Origin: Agrocybe praecox
Taxonomy: Eukaryota > Basidiomycota > Agaricomycetes > Agaricales > Agrocybaceae
Assembly (NCBI GenBank): GCA_964017145.1
Contig: OZ024842.1
Location: 1,178,001-1,242,000 of the forward strand
Direction of reading: 5' to 3'
DNA length: 64,000 nt
Part shown: positions 33,001 through 45,500 of the stretch, piece after piece
Layout: every line of letters starts with the position of its first letter
Position numbering within the stretch: position 1 is the first letter of the stretch
Translations under genes and position numbers: made by a program
Notes under the pieces: model-generated
The model's input: the letters and a program-made list of their open reading frames with translations, nothing else
What the model was told of the DNA's origin: nothing
Databases searched by the model: none

Positions 33001-35874
33001 GCGAACATGATTCGCAGCTGGTGCAGCAGCAGCAACAGCAACAAGAAGGCCCTTCACTGGGCCGGCTAGTCCGGATTCCTATGATTCCTGTGTCGAAAGT
33101 GAAGGGTGGGGGAAGTGGGGGAGGCGGTTTGGTGTTTAGGAAGGAGCTGAAGTTGTGCGTTAAGGATACGGGCGTTTGGGTGTCTCCTGCTTCTGCCTCT
33201 AGGGAGGGTAAAGGTGTGAAGGAGAAACGAACGAAGATCGAAGGTGTGGAGGATGCTGTGAGCGAGGAGACGTTGGCGCTCATCAAGGAGTTGGAGGAGC
33301 AGCGGAGGGTTCCTGCACTCGTTGTGAGATGTGCGCAGCATTTGCTGTTGTGGGGTGTTCATGAAGAGGGGCTTTTCAGGTTTGTGTTTTTATTTTTTTT
33401 GTCTTGAGTTGGATGGGTGTTGATGATTGCATTTTTTAGGCTGAGCGGTATGCCTTCGCATGTGTCCAAGTTGAGGGCAGAGTTCGATGCAGGTGTGTTT
33501 TTGTTTCTTTTCTTTTGCTCTGGCGAAGAGAAGGTAAAGAAAGGGAAGATGGGAAGGCTGCAGTTTATTAAATTAAATTATTCAAATGAAAGACTCTCGA
33601 CGTCTTCTCATGCTAAAATCCTCTCTTCCTCCCCTTTTCACTTTCACCTGTCCCTTACCCCCCCTTCTGTCAATTTATTTACTAACTAAACCCGTTTTGG
33701 TGGTTTTTAGGCGCTGATTACGATATGACGGAATGCAACCCGGGCGATTTGGACCCGCATGCTGTCGCTTCGGTTTTCAAAGCCTACTTGCGTGAATGTA
33801 AGTAACCAACTATGCAAAGAAACACCATGTGCTAAACAAAATTATGTTTGTAGTACCTGAACCTTTACTTACGAAAAAGCTCCAGCATGAATTCGACGCT
33901 GCCATCAAGCAAGAGACGGACCTCAACAATGCTTCAGATGCTAAACGAACAAGCTCTTCAACAGCCGCTCCATCCACCAAGTCGGGTCTCCCTTCAGGTC
34001 CAAAATCTGGCCTGCGCAAACCACCCTCGTTGAGCACTTTCGCCATTCCCTCATTCACCGGTATACCCCCCGCGTCTGCGTCGCTCTTGGCCACCCTGCG
34101 TTCATTGATCCAGCAGCTGCCCAGGGAAAACAAGGATCTAGCACGCACGGTCGTCGATCTGATAAAGGCGACGGCGAAGCAGAGCAAGAAGACCAAGATG
34201 CCGCTGAGCAATTTGTTGTTGGTATTTTGTCCGAGCTTGGGCATGATGCCGCCTTTGCTTAAGGTGCTTTGTGAGGGTGAGGGGATTTGGGACGAGGTGG
34301 TGCAGGTGGAGAAGAATAAGGTGGTGGCGCCGGCGAGAGCAGCAACAGTGGAGGAGGGTGGTGTGGATCTGGAGGAGGTCATTGATATCAGGCGGATGAC
34401 TATCAAGCCTGTTCCCCAGAAGGCTAAGGAGGAATTTGAGGATGATAGACGCAGCAGAGTCTCGGTGGATACGACTAGTACGGATAGGTATCATGCGTCT
34501 GAGGAGAGCGCGGCTGAGGAGGATGAGGATGATGTCGCTTCGTCGTCCGCGTCGTTGGTCATGATGCCATCGGGCGCTTCGGCTTCGGTTGATCGACAGA
34601 AGAGGCAACGACAGAGGAGGAGGGACGCCAGTGTCGATATGAAAGCGGCGGAGCTCGAGATGGAGCAGGAGCAGGAGCTGCAGAGGCGAGCGAGGCGACA
34701 GTCGGAAGTACCTACTATTTACATGGACAGTCGGAGTCACCTCTCGTCATCCTCTTCGTTGAGTATTGCGCCTGAGCTCACCCCTGGCGCAGAGTCGTCG
34801 AGTAGATCTTTTGCTCAGATGCAGGCCCCTCCCAGTCCGAGCACAAATTCATCATCGAGTCGAGTGGCCAGCAAGAACTATATGAAGAGGCGCTCCGTTG
34901 GGTTGCTCTCCCTGTCTAGCTTTTCTTCGACGCCGCCTTTGGCCTCGCCCGCGGGCAGCAGTGGTAGTCCCAGTCCTGGACCTAATTCCGCTGGACGAGC
35001 CTCGTTCCCGAGCTTAGGCTATGTTGAAGAGGCAGGCGGCCAACCAGCTAATCTCACACGGACGATGAGGATGAAGAAACCTTCTCTGAAGTTACTCTTC
35101 TCGAAGATGACGGCTGGCTCTCCTACTGTGGGTGGCAAGACGATCTCTGGGCCTATCCTGAACAGCGAAGACGAGGACGAGTACGGACAGTCCTCGATAT
35201 CGACTCCGATATCTGCTGTAACGGCCCCACAATCAAGTATCCCTGGGCCGAATGCAAGCCCTAGATTGAAGCATAAGGAGTCGAAGCCGAAGTCGCTCAC
35301 TGTGAATGTGGGCGATATCGATAATGCCGCTGCGAGGAGTAGATCCTCCAGTACTGCGTCCTCTCACTTTCCGCCTGTGCTGGATACCCCGATTGAGAAC
35401 CCCTCATTGGAAGCTCTGGATGGGATGTTTGGAAGGTTCGATGTGAGCCCGCCTGATACTGCCACCCTCATGTCGACTGGTGCACCTACACCGACGCTGA
35501 CGCTTGCTTCTGCTGTGACGAACCTCGCGAGCCCGCCAGTAATGAGGCGGCCTGTTATTGGGAGAGGAAGGAGACCCCCACAGGCACCCAAGCAGCCACA
35601 GAACGACTCTAAAGTATCCCTCGGCTCAGGATCGTCCTCTGCGTCATCGGGAAACTCGGCATTGACCTCTGCGTCGTCTGCGTCGCTAGCGTCGTCGCAT
35701 CATCTGAGCCTGTTTGAGGATGAGGATGAGGGCGGGCAGCAGGAGACGATGGAGGATTGGACGAGGAGTGTGTTGTTGGCTGCTGCTGATGTGTCGATCG
35801 ATTTGGATGGGTGGGAGGGCGTTGGTGGGGAGGAGAGGATGGAGGAGAGTCCGAGTGAGAAGATGCACAAGTAG
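30002..35874 (+). CDS. Large RhoGAP-domain protein with N-myristoylation signature
   Basis: Exons are 30002-30277, 30348-33379, 33440-33492, 33711-33797 and 33854-35874, giving 1822 aa. Residues up to about 1070 are disordered and rich in Ser, Pro and Gln, with an Arg/Lys/Glu-rich helix near 220-250. The RhoGAP domain (about 1080-1290) shows the arginine finger in EGLFRLSG, then CNPGDLDPHAVASVFKAYLR and LPEPLLT, then LSNLLLVFCPSL. Proteins of this class stimulate GTP hydrolysis by Rho or Cdc42. The 530-residue C-terminal part is again Ser-rich with acidic patches. I chose ATG 30002 because it gives MGASQSK, a classic N-myristoylation start, followed by a basic stretch (KLKRAFAAKRKK) suited to membrane binding. 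The first donor is GTGCGC. Which GTPase it acts on cannot be read from the sequence. Confidence 0.9.
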
Positions 35875-36306
35875 ACTGAGGTTGCTGTCGTCGGGTCGTT
35901 GCTCGGTGTTTTCGAATGGTCTCGACTTGACCTCGCCCCTGTCGACGGCTTGCGACTCGCGTTGCTATGTTCCATTGAATGCCTGGTGCATTCTTCGTTA
36001 TTCCTCCGAGCTACTACATACTATTACCTTGACCGACATTTGACATCCCTCCTCCCTATCACCGCCACGCCGTCGCCGTTGTTTTTAAAAAAATAAAAGG
36101 GGGAAACGCGTTCACTCTTTTGCGTTAGTATCCGTTCGGAAGTTCCTCTTTTTCTTCTTTTTTCTTGTTCAAGTCGTTTGCTTCCTGCATTATCTTTATA
36201 GTCTGTCTGTTTTGTTCTTTGATCATCAACTCTGGGGTTTCTTTTCTTCTCTCTCTTACTTATCAACTGCATTACATCCATCCATCCATCCCATACCAAC
36301 ATTCGT

Positions 36307-36328
36307 TTAGTTAGTTAGTTAGTTAGTT
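36307..36328 (+). repeat. (TTAG)n microsatellite
   Basis: About five tandem copies of TTAG, with no associated gene. Confidence 0.8.
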
Positions 36329-36851
36329 CGCATACCATTTACTTTTAAGTACTACTACCACATATCCATATCCACATTCATGTCATTAGCATTCATTCAT
36401 GTGACTCATTCAACTTCATACCATTATCAACTCAGACTCCAACGGCATTATATTCATGTTCATCTTGGTATACTCTTAATAATTATTGTTTTTTGTCTGA
36501 TTTGATTTTTGGGTGTTGGATAGTGCTTTGGGTCTAAGCAAACCTTTGAGCTCGATGCGATGAAGAACCACTGCTACATATTCTAACGAGTCGGAATCAA
36601 TTGTGGTTGTTTGCCCTTTGTTTATGTGTGGCGTTCATGCCAGTTGCGTTCCCTATTCCAACACAAGTAAAATGTGAGCTATTAGCGCCCATGTGCGAGT
36701 AGAGAATGTCAATATATACATTATATGACCCAGACCACCACGTCTAGCAATATCAGATTAGGCAGAGAAGAATGTTGGAAGCACGCGTAAGAAAGCCATT
36801 CTTCAATATGATCTTATCTTATTTCCTAACGATTCCACTCTTATACTCCTC

Positions 36852-36886
36852 CCACCATCACCACCATCACCACCATCACCATCACC
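36852..36886 (+). repeat. (CACCAT)n-like tract just before the SPO11 start
   Basis: Near-perfect alternating CAC and CAT triplets end about 14 bases before the proposed ATG. It could be promoter or 5' leader sequence. Confidence 0.75.
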
Positions 36887-36899
36887 TACTTTCATCCTC

Positions 36900-39670
36900 A
36901 TGTACCAATTCGAGCTAGAAGACGATGATTTTGACGACGTCGGATTTGAGAAAGACGCGTTTGAACTTAATGATGGCTTAGAACTTGAGCTTGAACATCC
37001 AGACATCCTCGTTGACGATGACTTTGGCTATAATCTTGAACTCGAACCGGACCCCATCTCTATCTCTGAACTAATGCGCATACATGAACCTGAGCTCGAG
37101 CGGGAATTGGAATTCTATCCAGGACAACAGGCAGGAAGTGAACTGGACGTCTACGACTCGGAGCTAGACTTGGACCTTGACGCCACTGACAACGATGAAT
37201 CGCTAGACCTCCCTGATGTTGTTGAGCAGGACCTTGATAGTTTAATCGTCTCTGACGACGACGACTCGATCATGCATACGCATAGATCCAGCATTCCAGG
37301 GGCCCACACCGCCAGCTCTCTCGCTCCTCGTCCTGAACTGGACGCAGCGTCGACTCTATCAGCACGACACACGCTTACCGAGTGGGAGCCTGGAAACGAA
37401 GAGCTCTACATTGACATTGACCTAGATGACGATCTGTACTCCGAGCTTGGAGATGACGATAAAGGGCCTGCGACATCAGAGGATCCAAGGACAGAAAATA
37501 GGGATTTCGTGATGGGAGTTGGACATGGAATGGAAAGTAGCCAAAATAAAATAGTGAGCTGCGGCAAGGAAGAAGAAGTGAAGTGCAGAAGATCTGAGAG
37601 ATACGTCGAAGAACATGAAAACCCACAAAATGAGGAAGAAGATGAACCATCCCAATCCGAGTCCTATCCCGAAGAAGAAGAAGAAGAGGAAATAGAATCG
37701 TTCGTTCATCTCCTTCCTCTCAACGAAAGCATCGCGTAATCAATACTTATACAATTTGATTATTCAGAAACGAATCTCCAGCCATACAATGCATAGAAAA
37801 CATGATAATCTCCTTCCTCACCCAACTCGCCTTTCCCAACGGCGACGCAAAATCACTTAACCACGAGGCTCAGAGTCAGGGTCACTCCAACGAAGAAGAC
37901 TTCAACCCTGAAATTGAAGTCGACGAATCTCAACCCACTGGTAAAACTCAGAAGAAAGCCTCCAAAAATAAACCCAAAATCGAACTCCACCTCGTAGATC
38001 GGACAAAGGAAGAGACGGAGGACGGTACGCTCCCGACTAAATGTCTTCGCTTCCCAAAAAGAGTGAAGACGGGGAGCGCGAGGCCATTTGGTAAGTCTGC
38101 AGTCTGCATACATTCGATTGAATGGGCGAAATTTATGTGTTTTGTTTTAGCCCAGCTCTTCAGAGTGTTGGACCTTGCACACGAGGCTGCGTTGAGTGGT
38201 ATTCCTACGACGAAGCGGTAAGCATCCAAGGTTGAAATCAGGGTGAATAAATGTCGTTTTGATTGAATCATTGGATGGGTGTTCAGTGATATCTATTACA
38301 AAGACGTGAAGCTGTTCAAGTCACAGAAAGTCGTCGATACCGTATGTGGTTTTTTCAATCTTTCAAAAGTTGTGATTGACTACGCGGTGTACGTGTGTAG
38401 CTCGTAGATGACCTGGCGGCAACGTTCAACCTCGAACGCTCCGACTTGAATATAGTATGTTTCCTCTTTTGATAAGCGTCATTGACAGATGAATAAACGA
38501 GACAAAAAATCAACAGCGCTCTTCTTCGAAAGGACTTGTGTGTGGCTCAGGTTTGAGCATAACGTTGCTGTCGGGAGAAACAATCCAATGCAACGACTCT
38601 GAGGGAGCCCTCATACCAGCCGGAGAGGATATTGCAACATTCAGCGTAGACGACGATGTTGATTGGGTTCTGGTTGTCGAGAAAGAGGTACGAGTTCTTA
38701 GAACAGGAAGGGACAAAGAAAGAATACTCACGAAATTGACTGACCCTGAAAGGCAGTATTCCAGACCCTTTGTAAATTGAAGATATGCCGTCGAGATTCA
38801 TTTCCAGGTCCTGGAATATTGATCACTGTAACTGACAATGGTTTTCTCTCAAATGATCGAAGAAATTAAATATATTGAATAGGGAAAAGGTTACCCAGAT
38901 GTAGCGACGAGACACATAGTAAAGTCGCTAGCTGACGCCCTCCCTCGAAGGTGCTCTTTTCATTGATTTCACTTTTGGGAATCTGCATTACTGACAGTAA
39001 TGGCTCTAGCATCCCCGTTATGGGTTTAGTGGACGGGGATCCATTTGGGCTGGACATTTTGTCAGTTTACAAGTATGGCAGTAGGAGCATGCAGCATGAC
39101 AATGACAGACTGGCGGCGAGAAGGATCAAGTGGTTAGGCATATGGGCTAGCGAGCTAGAAAGGTGCTGTTTTACTTTTCAGCCTTGACGTGCATAGACAG
39201 AAGAATGGCGTGTTGACACCTTTTTGTGTCTTTTGGAACAGGTATAACGTGGATAAGGACTGTCTTCTACCTATCACAAAACATGACGAGCGAAAGGCGT
39301 TTTCAATGTTGCGACAAGACAAGGCAAACAAGAAGCCTATTCCGAAGAGGTGGAAGTGGGTGCTGTTCAGCTTTTTGACATGCTGGTGTGAAGCGTTGAT
39401 TTTATCAACAGAAAAGAACTTCAGTACATGTTACACAGCCGTCACAAAGCAGAGATAGAAGCTCTTTACAGTGAACAAACGCAGTGAGTGGACAGCATCT
39501 TCTCCGACTTTCTCCTGTTAATTGTTAACGCTCCTAGTGGTCTCGACTCGAGTTCTTCCAGGGTTCTTGGGACAAGGACGGTTTTGCTATCGTACTTGAC
39601 ATCCAAGATTTTTTACTTTATCAGTTCAGCAAGAGTTCGAGAAAATGGTATAGAAAATGGTATAGAATAA
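36900..39670 (+). CDS. SPO11: Meiotic recombination protein Spo11 (TopoVIA-like)
   Basis: Twelve exons (36900-37699, 37768-38090, 38151-38217, 38287-38341, 38401-38454, 38517-38687, 38753-38827, 38883-38950, 39010-39162, 39242-39355, 39412-39483, 39538-39670) give 694 aa. Spo11 makes meiotic double-strand breaks by a topoisomerase-like transesterification. The winged-helix domain carries the catalytic tyrosine in TTKRDIYYKDVKLF (YY about 400-401). The Toprim domain has the conserved glutamate in VEKEAVFQ (about 487-493), GKGYPDVATRH, and the metal-binding DxD in LVDGDPFG (about 544-551). KAEIEAL marks the usual C-terminal helix. Residues 1-267 form an Asp/Glu-rich extension; joining it needs a GTTCGT donor at 37700, so it is less sure than the core, which could start at 37802. 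The last exon is also tentative: without the intron at 39484 the protein ends at TGA 39485-39487. Confidence 0.92.
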
Positions 39671-39831
39671 GGGCGAAGAACACAGGAATTGAACACAAGC
39701 TGTAAAACGTAAAATAAGAAAAAGAATTTCTCCAAGGCAGTTGACACTCCGATTCAAGTCCGCCAGACAGGCAGGACAAGGACTCCGAACCACCATTACA
39801 CTCAGATAATTGGCATCTCCGGGCAAGACCC

Positions 39832-42515
39832 ATGGCACCAGCTCGCTCTTCTACTCGTCGTGGGCCGCCAGTGCCATTACCGCCTACAGAGCAAAACGAG
39901 GATGTCAACGACCTCAATGTCAACAAGGAGCTATTCCTTGATCCCATGCTTGGGACCCCACTCGCTATCTACGTCGAGAAAGACGTTGATGATAAAGAAG
40001 CAATATCGCAACTCATAACTGTGAGTCATGGAAAATAAGTTGGCGTCAACTTAAACTTTGAGAAGGCATGTAAAGCTTGAGTAATTTGGTGTATCGAATT
40101 CATGTTCCGGAATTCTTTTCTTTTCGAGTTTGTCATTGCGCGATTTGCGATTATGTTGACGCGCGCTCACCCCTCTTTTTTTTCTCCTATGATTAGAAAC
40201 ATGGAGGCTCTGTGTCGCCGGGATATAGTGGCGTACCTTATATTTTAGGTGTGTAAAAATGATTATGGCACACCTTTCTTTATTGAATATGATATAATGT
40301 GCATTCAGTGGATCCGCACAAAGCATCAGGACAAAATCTATGGAGACAGTATGTCGGTAAAAAGAGCAAGATCGTACTTAGTGCGAACTGGGTACATGAA
40401 TGTATTAAGGCCAACCAGCTTCAGACTTTCCACAGCAACTGGGCTGGATGCAAAGTGACTGGGTCTGAAACGTATGCCCTTTTTCTTTTTCTTAATAGAT
40501 CTACGAAACGAAAATAACAAATGTGAAGGATATATCAAACTTCTCAACAACAGCCGCCTGCACCACCTGCTGCTGCTGCTCAACCGCCTCCTGTTGCTGC
40601 TGCTCCCCCTCCTAGGAGACCTGATGAGCCGCCCGCTTCAACAAACCGGGAGATCCAAGGGATTCACCCACATGCTCTACAGGCTGCTATGCCGCCTGTC
40701 AATGGTCTTCATTCATACCCCTTCCAAGTATATACGCCATTACATCCCAATGCTCCTCGGGGCTTAGTCCCGCCGCCTCCTCAACCATGGCAAGTCACGA
40801 TGGGTCCTCCTCAACCACATCTGCACCCCCCTCCTGCACCAGGTAACCCGCACCCACATCTGATACATCGTCCACCGCCGCCACAAGCTCCGCCACCACC
40901 ACCACAGCAACAGCAATACCGAGATGATACCTGGGATCGGTATAACAACCCAGATGACTTGGGTGCTCAGCCGACCGGGTACGACTATCCTCGGTATCGT
41001 GAGGAACAGGCGACATGGGTGTCAGGCGGTACAGGCCCGTATTATGACGCATCATATGAACAGGATTACGGACAGGGCGCGTATATCGATGGCTCTGCCG
41101 CTGCTGACCCGTCTTCTGGACCTGCAGTAGCGGGTCCGCCTGCTCATTTAACTGGTTCGGTTCCACCGAACCCAGAAATGGTAGATAAACCTCGCGGACG
41201 TAAGCGGACGCGCGCCCAGGTATGTTAGCTACTTCTTGTTGGTGTTATATCTATATTCATCTAATAATATTTTGAAGGCCATACCCGCTGCACCTGCATC
41301 GTCATTAGTGGTAAACCGCAATCCTCCCGCACGGTCGCCCACACCTCCCACCAGAGTGATTAAGAGCACTTATGGCGGGAATCTGTTCACTGCAGAAGAC
41401 GTGATATATCTCAAGAAATACATTGACTATTGTCAAGATCAATGTCTCGTTTTGAGCTTACGAGAAATCTGTGAAAGAATTGCAGTTAAAGTGGGTTACT
41501 TGATATCCGCTCTAATCTAAAACTACACATACTGACTTTCCTCTTCCGTAGGCTCCGCATCATACGTTAGTTTGCGTCAACTACAATAATGGCATTCCAA
41601 ACTAATCATTTAACGTAGTTTCTACTCATGGAGACGGTACTGTAACAAACATCAAATACGATTGGGGGGATATACGATGAATAACGACAGATCAGAATCA
41701 CCAGGAATAGGGGATGATATGCAGATTGAAGTGGAAGGCGAAATGGGGGCGAGATCGCAGCCTTCTACGAGGTTGGACATGGGCGCTGCGAGTGCGGCTG
41801 CAGCTGCTGCCCTGCCAAGGGATCGATCACCTACCCCGCCCAGAGCTTTGTATAGAAGCACGACCGGGAAAGGTGTGGCGTTTACGCAGGAGGACGTTAC
41901 TTTTTTGGTTCGGTTCATGGAGTACAGAAAGTGCGCGGTGTCTTTCAACAATTGATGTTTCTGATATGATTTTGAACGATTTCTTTTTTTGATTTTTTAG
42001 ATCACAGGGTGCTTTGGATATGGTCGCTTTTTGGAAAGATGTAGCTACCAAGGTGCGTTCTGTCCATATCTTTTTTCTTCCTTTTTTGTTTGAAAACGAC
42101 CGACAATATTTACTAGGCTCCGCATCATTCTCGTGCTTCGTGGATGAAGTTCTGGAGGCGGCATAAACACGAACTGGCTCGGACGGATGGAGATGAACCA
42201 TTACCTGCACCTCCAGACAAGAAAATGCGGTACAGCAAGGAAGATGATATTCTGTTAGCCAAATTCTTCTTTAATAAACCGGATGGCACTTCGGATAAGA
42301 TATTTCAGGCCTTTGGGCGTCAGGTATGACATCATCTAGTGGTTATCTTTGAATACAAGCTGGTTTGCTGACTATACTACGCCAATTAGCATCCTCATCA
42401 TCCATGGAAAGGGTGGCAAGAACACCATCGGATACATAAAACAAAGATCGAGCATCTCATGCAGCTCCTGGCTAATGGAGAGAACATCGATAATCAAGCT
42501 ATGGAAGAGAGCTAG
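39832..42515 (+). CDS. RAP1: Rap1-like telomere protein with BRCT and three Myb modules
   Basis: Ten exons (39832-40020, 40197-40248, 40309-40471, 40529-41219, 41278-41490, 41552-41565, 41619-41930, 42001-42052, 42117-42323, 42390-42515) give 672 aa. An N-terminal BRCT domain (about 30-130) includes HGGSVS, VPYILVD and KIVLSANWVHECIKA. A Pro/Gln-rich linker (about 140-365) follows, ending in a basic KPRGRKRTRAQ segment. Three Rap1-type Myb modules follow at about 402-455, 526-580 and 600-650. Each has an FT/YS-x-ED start and ends with PHH followed by a Trp (YSWRRY, ASWMKFW, WKGWQEH). Rap1 proteins bind telomeric DNA or shelterin partners and bear BRCT plus one or two Myb-type domains, so three is unusual. 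The acceptor before exon 4 (GTGAAG) is weak. Only 161 bp separates it from SPO11. Confidence 0.85.
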
Positions 42516-45500
42516 TATTAGCTGATTTCCTTCCCGTCATCGTCCTTGGGGAAAATCTGATATCTGAGACTTTTTACTATCGTATATTTTACCCTAATAT
42601 CTCTTCTGTAGGTCGATCGTCTCTGCAGAATATATGTATACACACTACAGTCTGTCATCGTATCTTGATCTTTTTTTGGGTTTCGGTCGGTGTCAGGTGA
42701 CGTGGACCATGTCTCTGGCCTTATATTTGTGGCTCATCCTTGAGCAATTCCCGGGATCGACAAAGAGATGACGCGGACGCGCGACGGCTGACATGACTTT
42801 GAACGACATCACTGAGCTTTGCTGCTGCTGCTGCTGGTAAGTATATGCACTTGCGACGTCCGCCGATATCAAATCATGTTCCCCCCAATGACAGACATTG
42901 ACTCATTTCTGGATACGACTTCATTTGTAGAATGGCGGCGCACCTCCGCTCTCCGCATTCTCACTGTGATGCTGATGATGATAATCTCTTGCTGGTAATG
43001 GTGAGGCCCAAGCTCATCAGTGGACCTGGGTACTATATGATATGATATTATCGTCTGACTAGCTCACAAATCCATCGGCATTTTCTGATAATTGTTTGAT
43101 TTCAGCCTTTGGATTGGCCTTTAGCTGTGAATTTCATATGGACACTCATCCTATGACTTTTTGCGAACTTTGAAGATTATCATTATCTAGTGGCTATTCG
43201 TGTTCATCCCATCTCTTTCTACTAGTCTACCCCACGAACCAAGCCAAGCCATGACACACTCTTTAGACTTCCAGTCCTCCAGTCCTGCTCCCAGATGTCA
43301 TGTTATGCTTATACATATGCTCTGTCAGATGTCGACTGCTCCCTATCTTTTATCTTTTTCTGGATCATATGCCTCGATTGGATTCAGTCTCTGCCATTGC
43401 ATGGTACTTATCTTATCTGCATCTTGTTGTGTCTGTTTATCCCATTCATTTCAAGTTGTAGCTTATGCTGTGCTAACAGATACGTCTGGGATTTCTTCGG
43501 CCCTTCATGAATCATTGTCACGGTCGTTGATAAACTACGGAAACTTTGTGATAGGCGCGTTCAACTTTTCCTTAGGCCCGACGACTTGACATTATTTTTG
43601 TCTTTTATATCTGAAGTACTGTTGTGCGTATTGCATTCGCTAAAGCTCGGTGGTCAAGGAGCAGGCTCCAGAATAGCGGATACTCTTTCATTGTCAAGCT
43701 AGTACTTTTTGTGGGTTATTCTGATATTTTTAAGTGTTACTGGCTTTTCCTACGAGCGGCATTTTCACTCAGAAGGACCACCCACCCACGGAATATCGAG
43801 TGCAGTGGATTATCAGAGAACCCTGAGATAAACCGTACTAAGCTCCCTACCCCAGTCCTCAATTCGCAATTCGAACTGAGCTGCCAACCTGCGATCGCTT
43901 TCGTGTCATTATGTCAAACCACCAATCGAAAAACCGCCTTCAGTACTGTCTGTAAGACGGTTCACGTCCCTTCATCATGTTCGTGATGTCCTCGAGGCTC
44001 CATATGATATGTTTGCCGGAATATGCATCACCGGCACCACCGCCGCATGGTGAAATCGCTCATTCTACATCGGAGAGGATATATGTAACAGCCTACAGGG
44101 CTGTGGTGGGTCATGGTGGTGGTGATCCTCCCACAGAGATAATCTAAATCTACACCTTCGCGTTCGAAGCCGTGTCTACATTTAAATTTGAATCTTCATC
44201 AAGAGGATGTTAAGTTAATGACTAGTCCTAGTACTTCCGTCACGATATCATGTCTGTTTCTTGCATCTTTCTCTCATGATTCATACACCGTGAGCCCCCT
44301 TTTTCTTGTGCTAGACCACACAGAGAATGTGACGAGAGATACTTTGAGTAGTATGCCGAGATTATGAACGCGAGTATGGTATAGACTCGCTCAAAGACCT
44401 CAAATGATGAGGCAATATGTAGCCAGTTAGCTCCTAAGTATATATGCCTGCGGCGTTTCTCAGTTTCTTCGCTGATAATGATAATCTAACTCATTAAAGT
44501 CTGCCTCCTTAACGACAATCTCTGGGAAGGATATCTATTCCGGGTCACTCCATGAGATCGTGATCATGTCAAAATAATATCTACTCGTCTTGTAAAGTAT
44601 TGATGCACTGTCAACGTTCTTTTAATAAGTAGACCTAGGCGTACCCGAGCACCCAGGTAAGCTGTCCTTTCTCCACATGCGCAGCGTCAGGACGCGATGT
44701 ATAGAGATGATCTGTCAAAATTGCAGTAGATCTCTCTTGCTATAATTTATTATCACCAGCGACTTTTTCATGCTTAAAGGGAATAGCGGACTTGCCTGTT
44801 CTGGGAAACCCAGGCATTGAGCAGTGGTCCGACATGCTACATTGCTCTGTAGACTAGTCGGTGACTTGCTAATGGTAGAGATGAATAATCATACACACAC
44901 ATGATTTCCTATCAGACCTGGACCATTTCAAGAAAGGAATGGAAGGATTTTTCTGATATGATATTGCCTAAAAACTGGGGCGGTGATATAGAAAATTTTC
45001 ATCACAATGGAAGAGGACTTGTCCTGGGCACAGGAACGAGTGTGGTGATAGTGGGAATAAATAACTGTGTGTTCCTTCGGGCGGCAGCGGCTTGTTGGCA
45101 TTGCTTCTCTGTATAACTAAATATGCTAAAAATAGCAGGCTGTTCTAATTTTGGACGTCACCCCTCTGCCCTATTCTAGACCTTTTTCGTGGACCGAACT
45201 GCCAATGGCAATCATCATGTCCTGAATGATGTTCTCAACGTCTGCAGTATTGATGTCTTCAGAATGGATTTCTCATCGGATAGCTTGGGTGTTCGCCCTG
45301 GTACATCGACCAAATTGACCTGATCATCCAACTTAATAGAAGGAGATGAATAACTTCATTCCAACATTCATTCTGCTAAGAATTTAGATGAGAGTGGGAC
45401 CTGTTCTTTGACACGATCAAGTCTAGGGACACAGAATATCTGGGGAAATCAACCCACGCAGCTGGGCAAAACGTAAGTCCCATACTAGTTTTCTGCTCGC

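Larger units (their letters stand above)
35875..36899. other. RhoGAP 3' region and SPO11 upstream region
   Basis: No gene is supported. It is T-rich, and includes a TTAG microsatellite and a CACCAT tract. Confidence 0.5.

Noticed and set aside
32705..33286. 193-codon minus-strand frame inside the RhoGAP gene
   Set aside because: Same reason: it mirrors a real exon and includes poly-Cys translated from CAG repeats.
36852..36886. CRISPR-like or telomeric repeat
   Set aside because: It is a simple CAC/CAT microsatellite with no spacers; the nearby TTAG run is too short and not a telomere repeat of fungi I know.
38878..39670. Frames on both strands inside SPO11 exons and introns
   Set aside because: The exon chain with Toprim motifs explains the region; the other frames are shadows.
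43200..43986. Two successive frames of 129 and 120 codons
   Set aside because: Their translations are compositionally odd, share no motif with known proteins, and have no plausible splice junction joining them.
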